64,000 bases of DNA from Pistricoccus aurantiacus (GCF_042682565.1 NZ_JBHUIC010000030.1), one strand, 5' to 3'; positions 1 to 9,430 are shown, numbered from the stretch's first letter. Program-made: numbers and translations. Notes: a model not told the origin generated them from the letters alone.

Positions 1-90
1 CACCCATGAGGAAAATCCCGTACTGCTGAAAACGTCACCCCAGCGTGCACCAATCACTATTTACGGACAAGTTCTAAGGACCGGCGGCCG

Positions 91-1089
91 TTAAAGCAGC
101 TCCGCCTGGCGCAGCAGATCCAGCGTGCCCTTCAGATCGTCGAGGTTGTCCAGGGCAACATCCGGGCTGACCTCCATCAGATGATCGATGCTTTCAAGTT
201 CGTCGTTCTGCTGCACGTTCTCGATCACCGGATATTCGTAGACGTTGTTCGTGAAGTACTGCTGGGCCTCCGGCGACAGCAGGTAGCGCACGAATTCGAC
301 GGCATTCTGCTTGTCGTCGCTGCTCTCGAGCACGCCGACCCCGGCCACGTTGACCAGATTGCCGATATCGCCTTGTTCGAAGAAGGTCTGCTCCACCGGG
401 AAGTCGCTGTCCTCCTCCAGAAAGCGCAGCAAATAATAATTGTTTACCAGACCGAAGTCGATTTCCCCGTCCGCGATGCCCTGGACCTGAGAGCTGTTGT
501 TGGAGAACACCACCGCTTCGTTGTCGCGCATGTTCTCGAGCCATTCCAGGGTGCGCTCATCGCCATGTTCCAGACGCATGGCGGTGACGAAGGACTGGAA
601 GGAGCCGTTGGTTGGCGCCCAGCCCACGCGGCCTTCGTATTGATCCTGGGTCAGATCGAAGACGCTCTTCGGCATCTCGTCCTCGCTCACTCGCTCCGGA
701 GAATAGGCCAGCACTCGAGCCCGGCCGGTGGCGGCGACCCAGTTGCCGGTCTCGCTCTTGAACATGGCCGGCAGGTCCTGATAGACGTCCTGGGGCAACT
801 CCGCCAGCAGTCCCGCCTTGCTGACCGCTCCCATGGCGCCCGCATCTTGACCCCAGAACACATCCGCCGGCGAGTTCTGGCCTTCCTCCTGCAGCAGTAC
901 CGCCAGTTGAGCGGTGTCACCGTAACGAACCTCCACGTCAAGCCCTGACTGTTCCTCGAACTTCTCGATGATCGGCTCGACCATGGACTCGCCACGTCCG
1001 GAGTAGAGCGTCAGATCCGCGGCAAAGGCTAGAGGCGTGGCGGCCAGGGTGGAAAGCAGAGCTGCCGATACGAAAAAGGGGTGGCGCAT
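91..1089 (-). CDS. Fe(III) ABC transporter periplasmic binding protein
   Basis: A 332-residue periplasmic protein of the FbpA/FutA/IdiA family, which captures ferric iron and passes it to an ABC permease. A signal peptide ends near residue 23 (AFAA, then DLTLYSGRGE). The LYSGR motif at the mature N-terminus and the paired tyrosines in NNYYLLRFL, which ligate Fe(III) in FbpA, are both visible. The stop codon lies only 90 bases from the left edge, so a permease gene would be expected just outside the window on the same strand. A weak Fur-box-like sequence lies about 110 bases upstream. The family is clear; the exact ligand (free Fe3+ or a chelate) is inferred. Confidence 0.9.
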   Translation of the reverse strand: MRHPFFVSAALLSTLAATPLAFAADLTLYSGRGESMVEPIIEKFEEQSGLDVEVRYGDTAQLAVLLQEEGQNSPADVFWGQDAGAMGAVSKAGLLAELPQDVYQDLPAMFKSETGNWVAATGRARVLAYSPERVSEDEMPKSVFDLTQDQYEGRVGWAPTNGSFQSFVTAMRLEHGDERTLEWLENMRDNEAVVFSNNSSQVQGIADGEIDFGLVNNYYLLRFLEEDSDFPVEQTFFEQGDIGNLVNVAGVGVLESSDDKQNAVEFVRYLLSPEAQQYFTNNVYEYPVIENVQQNDELESIDHLMEVSPDVALDNLDDLKGTLDLLRQAELL

Positions 1090-1198
1090 GCTAAGAATCC
1101 TTCTTTAATTTCGATGGCGATACGAGACTGTTGCTGCGCAAGGGCAAATCGATCCGGCCCTAGTTATTGCAAGATAACAAAATCAGACGCAGTTTCAA

Positions 1199-1218
1199 AT
1201 GGTAATGATACGCAAACA
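1199..1218 (-). promoter_or_regulatory. Possible Fur box upstream of the Fe(III)-binding protein gene
   Basis: The core GGTAATGATACGCAAA at 1201 matches the Fur hexamer array (GATAAT repeats) at about 11 of 16 positions. It sits in the AT-rich 319-base gap 1090-1408 between the divergent iron-binding protein and TRAP operons. The rest of the gap holds no gene that I can support. Confidence 0.3.
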
Positions 1219-1408
1219 TGATATTGATCAAATACTGACGATTCTTCCTTGGCCAACGCAAGATCCTGGAGGTCGATTCAGTCAAGAGAAATAAAAAATT
1301 GAAAAATCAAACGTTCGTACGGTTGCCGCTGTGCGAATTGCACTGAATGATAGAGGGGTAGTGAAAAGCAAGGCCCGGATGCACAACAACAAGTTCCAGG
1401 AGACTTTC

Positions 1409-2500
1409 ATGTCATCACCTATCGTTACCCGGCGGCTGCTGATTGCCAGCATCGCCGCCGCCACGAGTACCGCCGTTGCGTTGCCTGCCCTGGCGGAAGG
1501 GCCCAAGCGTCTCGACGTAGCCAGCACCTTCTCGACCCAGAACTTTCTCGGCGCCGGCGCGGTGCATCTTTCCGAGGAGCTGGAAACCGCCACCGGCGGC
1601 GCGGTCAGCCTGCGGGTGCATGAGCCCGGCGATCTGGTGCCGCCTTTCGAGGTGTTCAACTCGGTCTCCTCCGGCGCCATTCAGGCCGGCTGGGACTGGA
1701 TGGGCTACTGGGCGGGCACCGTACCGATCACCAATCTTTACGGCGCGCTGCCTTTTGGTCCCACCCCGGAAGCCTTCATGTCCTGGATGTGGGCGGACGA
1801 GGGCACCGAGCTGATCCAGCAAGCCTACGATCCTTATGGGGTCAAGGTGCTGCCGTGTTTTATCTCGCCTCAGGAAACCGGCGGCTGGTATAACCAGGAA
1901 ATCAATTCTCCGAAAGACTTCGACGGCCTGTCCGTGAGGATTTCCGGACTGGGGGCCAAGGTGCTCAACAAGCTTGGCGCCTCCACCCAACTGGTACCGG
2001 GTAACGAGATCTATCTGGCCCTGGAGCGCGGTCGAGTGGATGCCACGGAGTTCTCCGTGCCCCAGGTGGATGCGGCCATGGGCTTCGACGAAGTGGCGGA
2101 GTACTACTACTTCCCGGGTTGGCACCAGAGCGCCAGCTGGTTCTCGCTGCTGATCAATCAGCAGGTGTGGGATGAATACAGCGACGAGCGCAAGGCCCAG
2201 TTCGAGACCGCCTGTCGCGCCACCCTGCAGTGGGCCATGGCGGAGGCGCCGGCGGAGCAGATGCGCACCGTCAAGCGTCTGGAAGAGAAGGGCGTCAAGG
2301 TCAAACGCTTCCCGGATGAAGTGCTCACCGCCCTGCAGGATGCCTGGGTCGAGGTGCGCGAGGAGGAAATGCAGAGCAACCCGGACTTTGCCAAGGCCTA
2401 CAAGTCACTGATGGCTCATACCCAGCTGATCACCGAGTGGTATGAGCTCCAGGCGCTGCCGGAACCCAAGAAGGTTGAAACCACTGAAGGAGATAGCTGA
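1409..2500 (+). CDS. TRAP transporter solute-binding protein (DctP/TakP type)
   Basis: A 363-residue periplasmic receptor that delivers an organic acid to the TRAP permease encoded next. The start at 1409 is chosen because AGGAG lies just upstream and a signal peptide follows (RRLLIASIAAA, cleavage after ALA near residue 29). A longer reading frame reaches back to 1331 but without a ribosome site. The block GGWYNQEINS ... FDGLSVRISGLG ... GNEIYLALERGRVDATEF ... YYFPGWHQ matches the TakP/FcbT subgroup that binds 2-oxo acids or aromatic acids. It ends overlapping the dctQ start by one base (TGATG). The ligand itself cannot be read from sequence. Confidence 0.9.
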   Translation: MSSPIVTRRLLIASIAAATSTAVALPALAEGPKRLDVASTFSTQNFLGAGAVHLSEELETATGGAVSLRVHEPGDLVPPFEVFNSVSSGAIQAGWDWMGYWAGTVPITNLYGALPFGPTPEAFMSWMWADEGTELIQQAYDPYGVKVLPCFISPQETGGWYNQEINSPKDFDGLSVRISGLGAKVLNKLGASTQLVPGNEIYLALERGRVDATEFSVPQVDAAMGFDEVAEYYYFPGWHQSASWFSLLINQQVWDEYSDERKAQFETACRATLQWAMAEAPAEQMRTVKRLEEKGVKVKRFPDEVLTALQDAWVEVREEEMQSNPDFAKAYKSLMAHTQLITEWYELQALPEPKKVETTEGDS

Positions 2501-3135
2501 TGTCCCGCGCCTCACTTTCGCCTTGGCGAGAGCGTGGCGCGTCGGTATGCACCGCCCTGGCTCGACCTCTGGTCGGGCTAGGGGTCTGGGTGGGTCATGT
2601 CACCAGTTGGCTGGTGCTGCTGGTGATGGTGATGGTGCTTACCACCGTGACGCTCAACGCCCTGGGAATCAATGAGATCGTTCGCTGGAACGACAAGATA
2701 GTGCTGTTCGGCAATGCCCTGACCATCAATAGCGTGACCGAATTGCAGTGGCATCTGTTCGGTATTCTTACCTTGTTTGGCGGCACCTATGCCCTGCATT
2801 ACGACACCCACGTGCGGGTGGATCTGGTCTATCAGAATCTCTCCCCCCAAGGCCGGGCCTGGGTGGATATTCTCGGTCACCTGATCCTGCTGATTCCCTT
2901 CTGCCTGCTGGTCGCCTGGCTGACCCAGCATTTCGTGTCCATGTCCTACGTCTCCGGGGAAAAATCCAACTACGGCGGATTGACCGACCGCTATCTGATC
3001 AAGGCAATGCTGCCTATCGGGCTGGCGTTCCTGGCCTTGGGCGCCCTGGGGCAGATTTTCGACAAGCTGGCGATCATTTTCGATCCGCGTCGGGGCGACG
3101 CTAGAGAACCCTCGGAGGAGACAGCGCATGGCTGA
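2500..3135 (+). CDS. TRAP transporter small permease (DctQ type)
   Basis: A 211-residue inner-membrane protein with four predicted membrane segments, the small subunit that pairs with DctM in sodium-driven TRAP transport. The segment GTYALHYDTHVRVDLVYQNL is the usual DctQ signature region between helices 2 and 3. The start overlaps the dctP stop by one base and the end overlaps the dctM start by eight, so the three genes are translationally coupled. Its N-terminus is about 30 residues longer than typical DctQ proteins. Confidence 0.9.
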   Translation: MSRASLSPWRERGASVCTALARPLVGLGVWVGHVTSWLVLLVMVMVLTTVTLNALGINEIVRWNDKIVLFGNALTINSVTELQWHLFGILTLFGGTYALHYDTHVRVDLVYQNLSPQGRAWVDILGHLILLIPFCLLVAWLTQHFVSMSYVSGEKSNYGGLTDRYLIKAMLPIGLAFLALGALGQIFDKLAIIFDPRRGDAREPSEETAHG

Positions 3136-4486
3136 ATTTTTGAGTGAATACGCGCTGGCCCTGGCGATGATCGTTTCGTTGCTGGTAGGTATCTTCACCG
3201 GCTATCCGGTGGCGTTTCTGCTGGGCGGGCTGGGCATCCTGTTCGCCTTCATCGGCGACATTCCTCTGCCTTTTCTGGGCACCGTGGGCTCGCGGATCTT
3301 CGGCGGAGTGATCGAAAACTGGCTCTTGATCGCGATTCCGCTTTTCGTGTTCATGGGCCTGATGCTGGAGCGCTCCGGCGTGGCCCAGCGTCTGCTGCTG
3401 ACCCTGCAGCGCCTGTTCGGCCGCATTCATGGCGGCCTGGCGGTGTCCGTGGCGATTCTGGGCATCGTGATGGCGGCGAGCACCGGCATCATCGGCGCAT
3501 CCGTGGTGATGCTCGGGCTCCTGGCGCTTCCCGTCATGCTGAAACAGGGCTACCGGGAAGAAATGGCCTGCGGGGTCATCGCCGCCTCCGGTACCCTGGG
3601 CATCCTGATTCCGCCGTCCATCATGCTGGTGCTGATGGGCTCGATCCTGCAGGTTTCCGTGGGGGCGCTGTTCAAGGCGGCGCTGCTTCCGGGGCTGCTG
3701 CTCGGCGCGCTCTATATCGCCTATCTCTTGATCACCGCTTGGATCAAGCCGGAGTGGGCGCCGTTGGCGGACCCGGACTCCGTGGACACGGACACCACGC
3801 CGCTGCCCATCGCCCTGCTGCGGGATCTGCTCGGCCCCTTCCTGCTGATCTTCGCGGTGCTGGGTTCGATCATGGCGGGGATCGCTACCCCCACCGAAGC
3901 CGCCGCCATCGGCGCCCTGGGCAGTCTGCTGCTGGCCCTTGCCACTCGCAGCCTGGACTACAGGACCCTGCGGGACGCGACTCGGGAAACCTCGCGCACC
4001 TCGGCGATGATCCTGTTCATCGTCATCGGCGCCACCTGTTTTTCCGTGGTGTTCAAGCGACTGGGCGGCGACTACATGATCGAGGATCTGATCACCGGTA
4101 CCGGCCTCGGCCCTTACGGCCTGCTGCTGCTGATCATGGGCCTTATCTTCGTGCTCGGCTTCTTTCTCGAATGGATCGAGATCAGCTACGTGGTACTGCC
4201 CCTGGTGGCGCCGGTGGTGGAGATGCTGGATTTCGGCCTGGGACTTTCCAGCCAGGGTATCCTGGTGTGGTTCGCGATCCTGGTGGCGATCAATCTGCAG
4301 ACCAGCTTTCTCACGCCGCCCTTCGGCTATGCGCTGTTCTACCTCAAGGGCATCACGGAAGGTCAGGTCAGTATCGGCACCATCTACCGCTCGATACTGC
4401 CTTTCGTGGTACTGCAGCTGGTCGGCCTGGCGCTTTGCCTGCTGTTCCCGGCGCTGGTGCTGTGGCTGCCGGGCCTGATGTCCTAA
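3128..4486 (+). CDS. TRAP transporter large permease (DctM type)
   Basis: A 452-residue inner-membrane protein that forms the transport channel of the TRAP system. Strings of hydrophobic helices run throughout, with the conserved DctM features ASTGIIGASVVMLGLLALP, GTLGILIPPSIMLVL and, near the C-terminus, LQTSFLTPPFGYALFYLKG. Length is normal for the family. It overlaps dctQ by eight bases. The stop codon runs straight into one arm of a long inverted repeat (4485-4625) that separates it from the convergent porin gene. Confidence 0.93.
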   Translation: MAEFLSEYALALAMIVSLLVGIFTGYPVAFLLGGLGILFAFIGDIPLPFLGTVGSRIFGGVIENWLLIAIPLFVFMGLMLERSGVAQRLLLTLQRLFGRIHGGLAVSVAILGIVMAASTGIIGASVVMLGLLALPVMLKQGYREEMACGVIAASGTLGILIPPSIMLVLMGSILQVSVGALFKAALLPGLLLGALYIAYLLITAWIKPEWAPLADPDSVDTDTTPLPIALLRDLLGPFLLIFAVLGSIMAGIATPTEAAAIGALGSLLLALATRSLDYRTLRDATRETSRTSAMILFIVIGATCFSVVFKRLGGDYMIEDLITGTGLGPYGLLLLIMGLIFVLGFFLEWIEISYVVLPLVAPVVEMLDFGLGLSSQGILVWFAILVAINLQTSFLTPPFGYALFYLKGITEGQVSIGTIYRSILPFVVLQLVGLALCLLFPALVLWLPGLMS

Positions 4487-4625
4487 AGCCCGCTCGTGAT
4501 CTAGCGAGTTAGAGTCAGACAAGGCAAATTCGACCGAAAAAACGGAGTTTACATAAGTAAATGAGTATTTTGAGACCGAATTTAACGCCGTATGGCCGAC
4601 ACGCAGCAGGTCATGAGCGGGCTTT
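4485..4625. repeat. Split terminator-like inverted repeat enclosing a palindromic intergenic element
   Basis: Arms AAAGCCCGCTCGTGATC (4485-4501) and GGTCATGAGCGGGCTTT (4609-4625) are complementary at 15 of 17 positions and end in A and T runs, like a bidirectional terminator between convergent genes. They are separated by about 107 bases. The interior contains an imperfect 58-base palindrome from AAATTCG (4526) to CGAATTT (4583), centred on TTTACATAAGTAAA. The arrangement suggests insertion of a small palindromic element into the loop of an ancestral terminator; that history is inferred. Confidence 0.55.
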
Positions 4626-6313
4626 TAGAACCAGATCTCCATCTGCGTGCCAAAGCTCCACTGTCCGCCGGTGAAGCCTTCGGTGCCGAAGGAGTCCTCG
4701 TCGCTGTAGGCGTTGAGCTCGTCATCCCAGTCGGAGTAGGAGGCAAAGACACGGACCTCCGGGCGCGCCCAGAATCCGTCCACCAAGGGCTTGAAGGTTG
4801 GTGCAACGGTGAGCTTGCTGTAACCGCCGCTCACCGAACTGCGCTCCCGGTAGTCCTTGGGATCGAGATCCATGTACTGATAGCTCGCTTCGTACTGCAT
4901 CTCGAAATTTTCGGTCAGTTCGTTGGCCAGACGAAAGTTGACGGTGGCCCATTGGTAGTCGTCGCCGTCGACATAGCGGTCGCTACTGGTCTCGGCAAGA
5001 ATCATCGGCGCCACTCGCCATCCGGGTGCGAGATAGGTAGTGCCATACACCGCGATTCGCGTTGCCTTGGCGTCGTCGGTCAGGTTGCCGTCGGCGCCAA
5101 TGTTCTTGACCTCCGCCCCCAGGCCCTGGCCATGCAGTATCGCACCCTTGAAGGTGCCTTCGCCGAGGCCGAAAAAAGTGTCGCCGTGGTAGACCAGCAT
5201 GGTGTGAAACCCGTCGTCAGCGCCCTTTTCGCCGCGGTTGGTCACCGTCGTTTCCTCGGTCACGACCATGTCGCCGGTGTCCGGGTCCGTCGTCACCACC
5301 TGGCGGCTATCGGTTCTGACGTCGTTGAAGCGGTCGTCGTTATCCGCGGCGGACAGGCCGCTGATCATCCATTGCCAGTTGCCGACGTAGTTGTTGGCGG
5401 TCAGGGTCAGGTTGTCGGTATCGCCATCGATGGCGGTCTCGTTGGTGACAATGTCGAAATCGCTGTAGCTGCGCCCGAAAAGGGAGAAGTTGGCTTTCCA
5501 CCGATCGGCAAGCTGGACATCGTAGATGCCGCCACCGGTGCCGGCGAGAAAGATGAAGTCGCTGTCGAGCCAGTGAATATCGAAGTTGTCCCGATCGAAG
5601 CGCTTGCCGGCCCAGATCGAGGCGTTCTCGAAAGGGCCGGTGAAGCTTGGCAGCTCGCTGAGCTCCACATAGGCCTGGCGCAGGTTCAGATTCGACTCCT
5701 CCGCGGTCCAGTCGTTGCTGGTGGTCACCGAGTCCGCCAGCATGATGCTGTAAAGGGATCTGGCGCCGTTGTCGAAGCGCTGCCTGTAGTTGAAGATGGC
5801 CTCGACATAAGTGTCCGGCTCGTTGCCAAGGCGTCCCACCGCGCCACCGAGCGGGCCTGCTGGGGAGAGGTAGGGGCCGCCGGGAACGCTCTTGCCATCT
5901 TCACCGATCAACAGGCCCGAGCGGGCATAGGCTTCATAGGAAAAGCCTTCTTTCCCTTCCGCATGACGAACCGCCTTGGCGAGGCGTTCGTCGGTCGGCT
6001 CTTCCAAGGCGCTTTCCGGCGCGGAGACCGGCTCCTCTTCCTCTGTCGTCCGCCTGGCCGGCGCCTGGCGCTGGGCCATTTGCTTCTCGCTTTCTGCGCT
6101 GGTCTGCGCCTGGCGCTGGGCGATTTGATTCTCGGCGCGAATGGCTCGCTGTTCGGCCTGCTCCGCGCGTCTCTCGGCGGCGGCGACTCGTGCTTCGAGG
6201 GCGGCCAGACGCTCTTCGAGACTCGCATCCTGGGCCAGGGCCGGATCGACAGCATGGAATGCCGCGAGTGCAACGGTCATCGCCAAGGGAGCCTTGAGTG
6301 TGACTGCGTTCAT
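4625..6313 (-). CDS. LamB/ScrY-type sugar-specific outer-membrane porin
   Basis: A 562-residue outer-membrane beta-barrel for sugar entry. A signal peptide ends at about residue 28 (DPALA-QD). Residues about 30-75 form an Ala/Glu/Arg-rich heptad coiled coil, followed by a Pro/Glu-rich linker; this periplasmic extension is typical of the sucrose porin ScrY and absent from LamB. The LamB barrel follows, with the start signature GFSYEAYARSGLLIG, then GRLGNEPDTYVEAIF and WAGKRFDRDNFDIHWLDSDF, ending in the C-terminal aromatic residue F. The ribosome site is GAGGACA before 6313. A LacI-type operator lies about 65 bases upstream. Substrate (sucrose, maltose or a related oligosaccharide) is inferred from the two neighbouring glucosidases. 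Confidence 0.88.
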   Translation of the reverse strand: MNAVTLKAPLAMTVALAAFHAVDPALAQDASLEERLAALEARVAAAERRAEQAEQRAIRAENQIAQRQAQTSAESEKQMAQRQAPARRTTEEEEPVSAPESALEEPTDERLAKAVRHAEGKEGFSYEAYARSGLLIGEDGKSVPGGPYLSPAGPLGGAVGRLGNEPDTYVEAIFNYRQRFDNGARSLYSIMLADSVTTSNDWTAEESNLNLRQAYVELSELPSFTGPFENASIWAGKRFDRDNFDIHWLDSDFIFLAGTGGGIYDVQLADRWKANFSLFGRSYSDFDIVTNETAIDGDTDNLTLTANNYVGNWQWMISGLSAADNDDRFNDVRTDSRQVVTTDPDTGDMVVTEETTVTNRGEKGADDGFHTMLVYHGDTFFGLGEGTFKGAILHGQGLGAEVKNIGADGNLTDDAKATRIAVYGTTYLAPGWRVAPMILAETSSDRYVDGDDYQWATVNFRLANELTENFEMQYEASYQYMDLDPKDYRERSSVSGGYSKLTVAPTFKPLVDGFWARPEVRVFASYSDWDDELNAYSDEDSFGTEGFTGGQWSFGTQMEIWF

Positions 6314-6378
6314 GTGGTTGTCCTCTTGGGCTTTTTGTCACGTCGCGTTTGCCGATCGGAGGTTGTTCCTTCAGCAAG

Positions 6379-6394
6379 GCTTAATCGTTTAAGC
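6379..6394. promoter_or_regulatory. LacI-family operator upstream of the porin gene
   Basis: GCTTAATCGTTTAAGC is a 16-base near-perfect palindrome with the central CG typical of LacI-family operators. A near-identical site occurs at 11255-11270 upstream of the alpha-glucosidase pair. The rest of the 318-base gap 6314-6631 holds only a 14-base tandem duplication (6582-6609, AAAGCGGTTTACAG then AAAGCGGCTTACAT). Confidence 0.7.
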
Positions 6395-6631
6395 TAAGAT
6401 TCAAGAACATTAGGCAAGCAGGTATCTACCCGGCAGGGCTGTCTGGATCATTGTCTATGTTTGGAAGTTAGTCGATCAGGCTGTGCGAAGACAAAATGTT
6501 TCTTGAGACTTTTCAACTAATGTCTAGCCCTTGAGTTTCTTCGCTCCGCCACGCCGTTCAAGCTGATCACTTTCAGGCAGAAAAGCGGTTTACAGAAAGC
6601 GGCTTACATAAGGCGCCAGGCACAGGGCCTA

Positions 6632-7693
6632 CTAGGCTGATGGCGGGCAGGTCTCGCCCAGGATCAGCTCGGTTTCCAGCCATGTCGTGGTCATGGGTTC
6701 CTTGCCCAGAATCATCGATGCCGCAAGCCGCCCCTTGGCGACGCTATCCTGACGCACGGTGGTCAGGCGCGGCGCGCGATACTGGCCTTCGGCAATGCCA
6801 TCAAAACCGGTGATGCACAAATCGTCGGGAACGCGCAGACCGCGCTGCTCCGCCAGGGTCAGCGCCGTCAGGGCGATACGATCGGACATGCACAGCAGCA
6901 GAGTCGGACGTTGCCCCTCAGGCAGGTCGAGAATCTCCTCGATCACCGGCATGCAGACCGCAAAGGTGTTTTCCTCGATGTTCCACATCGGCACGCTGGC
7001 CGGGTCGATAGCGTATCTCTCGAAGGCGCGTTGGAAGCCTTGGAGGCGACAATGGGTGATCGTCTGAGAGGCAGCCAACAGCTCCTGCTCGGCGCTAATG
7101 CGTCCATTGCAGGGATGCTTGGTGAGTCGCAGGCTGATCACCGCCGGTCGTTGCGGTAAATGGGCGAGGGCATGACAGGCAATCGCGTAGCTTGCCTGCT
7201 CGTTATTCACGTGCACCGTGGGACAGCCTTCGAGATCGTAATCGATTGCCACGAAAGGGCGCCGGGAAGGCAGGTCGGCGAGCATCTTCCGGTTGGGCAG
7301 CAGGCCATAGATGATGAAGCCATCCGCCATGCTTGCGGAATCGGGAATGCGGTTGGCGTGCTGACGCCCGGAGACCAGTAACAGTGTGCGGCCATGGGCA
7401 TCGAGTACTTCGGCGATACCCGACAGCAGCTCGCTGGCCACGGCATCGTTCAGGCTATAGGTAAGACTTTCGGCGAGCACGACAGCGACGATGCGCGAGC
7501 GACCGGTGCGCAGGCTGCGTGCCGTGGCGTCCGGGCCGCTGTAACCCAGGGTCTTGGCTTCCCGCAGGATGCGATCACGCAGCGCCGTCGACAGCTGGTC
7601 GGGACGATTGAAGGCGTTGGACACCGTCGCGGTAGAGATATCAAGCCGTGTGGCCAGCTCTTTCAGCGTGATACGACGGGACGGTGGCGGCAC
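6632..7693 (-). CDS. LacI-family transcriptional regulator of the sugar block
   Basis: A 353-residue regulator. The N-terminal helix-turn-helix ITLKELATRLDISTATVSNAFN followed by a hinge helix (GPDATARSLRTGRS) is diagnostic of the LacI family. The remainder is the periplasmic-binding-like effector domain ending in the family block LCITGFDGIAEGQYRAPRLTTVRQD. It starts with GTG at 7693 behind GAGAA. It lies between the porin and the glucosidases, all on the minus strand, and most plausibly binds the two shared palindromes. The effector sugar is unknown. Confidence 0.9.
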   Translation of the reverse strand: MPPPSRRITLKELATRLDISTATVSNAFNRPDQLSTALRDRILREAKTLGYSGPDATARSLRTGRSRIVAVVLAESLTYSLNDAVASELLSGIAEVLDAHGRTLLLVSGRQHANRIPDSASMADGFIIYGLLPNRKMLADLPSRRPFVAIDYDLEGCPTVHVNNEQASYAIACHALAHLPQRPAVISLRLTKHPCNGRISAEQELLAASQTITHCRLQGFQRAFERYAIDPASVPMWNIEENTFAVCMPVIEEILDLPEGQRPTLLLCMSDRIALTALTLAEQRGLRVPDDLCITGFDGIAEGQYRAPRLTTVRQDSVAKGRLAASMILGKEPMTTTWLETELILGETCPPSA

Positions 7694-7739
7694 GGAGGTT
7701 TCTCATTGCAAGCAGCGCGAGGCAGGTGGCGTCATTCTA

Positions 7740-9383
7740 TCAGCTAAGCACTAGCCAGGCAGCCGTGCCCGGCGCGAGCAGCAGGGTATCGTCTGTACGC
7801 TGCGCGGCGATGGGCTCGGGCAAGTGTAATGGATGCCAATCCTGTACCTCCTCGACCAGCGCGGCGGGCTCAATGCAGTGCGCCTGCTCCCGGCCTAGAT
7901 TGGCCAGGCACAACAGGCGACGCTCCCCCAGCGTGCGCAGGAGGGCGAAAACGTTTTCGGGCAATGTATCCGGCGGCAACAGGTGCTGCTCGCCGCGGCG
8001 CAAGGTCTCCTCGACGGTACGTAGATGCAACAGCCGACGAACCTGCGTCAGCAGACTGTACGGATCATTTTCCTGGGCCTCGACCGTCAGTCGAGGATGG
8101 CGGGGATCGATCGGTAGCCAGAGCGGCTCGGAAGATGCGCTGAAGCCGCTGTTGACCCCGGCATCCCAGGGCATGGGGGTACGGCTGCCGTCGCGGCCCT
8201 TGATCTCGGGCCAGAGATTGATGCCGAAGGGGTCCCGAAGATCCTCGAAGGCAAGTTCCGCTTCCGGCAGTCCCAGTTCTTCGCCCTGATAAAGCCCCAG
8301 ACTGCCCCGCAGGGAGCAAAGGAGGGTCAAGGCCAGCAGGGCGCGAGGCTCGCTCCAGCGGCTGGCGCTTCTGACCACGTCGTGATTGGACAGCGACCAG
8401 CAGGGCCAGGTGTTGTCGCCGAGTTCGGCAAAGCGAGCCAGCACCTGGTAAAGCTGCTCGGCATCGCCCTCGGAGCCGAGTAGATCAAAGGTGTAGGCCA
8501 TGTGCAGGCGCGTATTCCCGGCGGTGTAGGCAGCCATGGTGGCCAGCTGGTTGTCCCCGGCGATCTCGCCGATGCTGGTCGTGCCCGGATATTCATCGAG
8601 CAGGTCGCGGATGCGCTCGAGAAACGTCAGGTTTTCCGGCTGCTCGATGTTGTGCTGCTGGCATTGATAGCTTTGCGGGTTGGCGGGATTGACACGATCC
8701 GGCGCGGCAGGCGGATTGTCGGTCAAGGTTCGATCGTGGAAATAGTAGTTGACCACGTCGAAGCGAAAACCGTCGACCCCAAGCTCCAGCCAGAAGCGCA
8801 GGTTGTCGAGCTGGGCGCGCTGAACCTGCGGATTGTGAAAGTTGAGGTCCGGCTGGCTGGGCAGGAAGTTGTGCAGATAGTACTGGCGGCGTCTCGAATC
8901 GAAGGTCCAGGCGCGACCGCCGAAGGCGGCCATCCAGTTGTTGGGCGCATTGCCGTCGGGCTTGGGGTCCGCCCAGACGTACCAGTCCGCCTTGGCGTTG
9001 TGGCGATTCTGGCGGCTCTCCTGAAACCAGGGATGCAGGTCCGAGCTGTGGGACAGGACCTGATCGATGATCACCCGCAAACCCAGCTCATGGGCCCGGA
9101 CGATCAGCGCACAGAAGTCGTCGAGGGTGCCGAACATGGGGTCGACGTTGCGATAGTCCGCCACGTCATAACCGAAGTCCTTCATCGGTGAGGTGAAAAA
9201 GGGCGACAGCCATATCGCATCGACCCCCAGGCTCGCCAAGTAATCGAGACGCATGGTGATGCCGGGCAAATCGCCTATGCCATCCCCATTGGCGTCCATG
9301 AAGCTGCGCGGGTAGATCTGATAGATCGTGGCACCGCGCCACCACTCCAGATCCTTGTCGTTCCGCAATTGAGATAGCGTCAT
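7740..9383 (-). CDS. GH13 alpha-glucosidase (first of two paralogues)
   Basis: A 547-residue cytoplasmic glycoside hydrolase of family 13 that splits alpha-glucosidic bonds in short sugars such as maltose or sucrose. The start at 9383 follows a strong GGAGGTG. The (beta/alpha)8 barrel carries the nucleophile Asp209 (VDGFRFDVVNYYF), the acid/base Glu273 (SIGEIAGDN) and the stabiliser Asp335 (LSNHDVVRS). It is a close paralogue of the downstream-coordinate neighbour (9431-11059), 47 bases away, but differs in the nucleophile loop (FRFDVVNYY against FRLDTVNFY). No signal peptide is present. The two enzymes probably differ in specificity. Confidence 0.92.
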   Translation of the reverse strand: MTLSQLRNDKDLEWWRGATIYQIYPRSFMDANGDGIGDLPGITMRLDYLASLGVDAIWLSPFFTSPMKDFGYDVADYRNVDPMFGTLDDFCALIVRAHELGLRVIIDQVLSHSSDLHPWFQESRQNRHNAKADWYVWADPKPDGNAPNNWMAAFGGRAWTFDSRRRQYYLHNFLPSQPDLNFHNPQVQRAQLDNLRFWLELGVDGFRFDVVNYYFHDRTLTDNPPAAPDRVNPANPQSYQCQQHNIEQPENLTFLERIRDLLDEYPGTTSIGEIAGDNQLATMAAYTAGNTRLHMAYTFDLLGSEGDAEQLYQVLARFAELGDNTWPCWSLSNHDVVRSASRWSEPRALLALTLLCSLRGSLGLYQGEELGLPEAELAFEDLRDPFGINLWPEIKGRDGSRTPMPWDAGVNSGFSASSEPLWLPIDPRHPRLTVEAQENDPYSLLTQVRRLLHLRTVEETLRRGEQHLLPPDTLPENVFALLRTLGERRLLCLANLGREQAHCIEPAALVEEVQDWHPLHLPEPIAAQRTDDTLLLAPGTAAWLVLS

Positions 9384-9430
9384 GCAAGCACCTCCGGACA
9401 GGTATTGATCAGATCGATACCTGGCAATCG

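Noticed and set aside
3101..4522. A 473-codon minus-strand frame opposite dctM
   Set aside because: Shadow of dctM; composition is extreme (Gln, His, Arg, Asp) and no domain or ribosome site is present.
4592..6397. A 601-codon plus-strand frame opposite the LamB/ScrY porin
   Set aside because: The minus-strand product has a signal peptide, coiled coil and full LamB barrel; the plus-strand frame is its mirror.
6582..6609. Two adjacent copies of a 14-base sequence downstream of the lacI-type gene
   Set aside because: Only two imperfect copies, with no hairpin or link to a known element; noted in the operator entry but not treated as a functional repeat.
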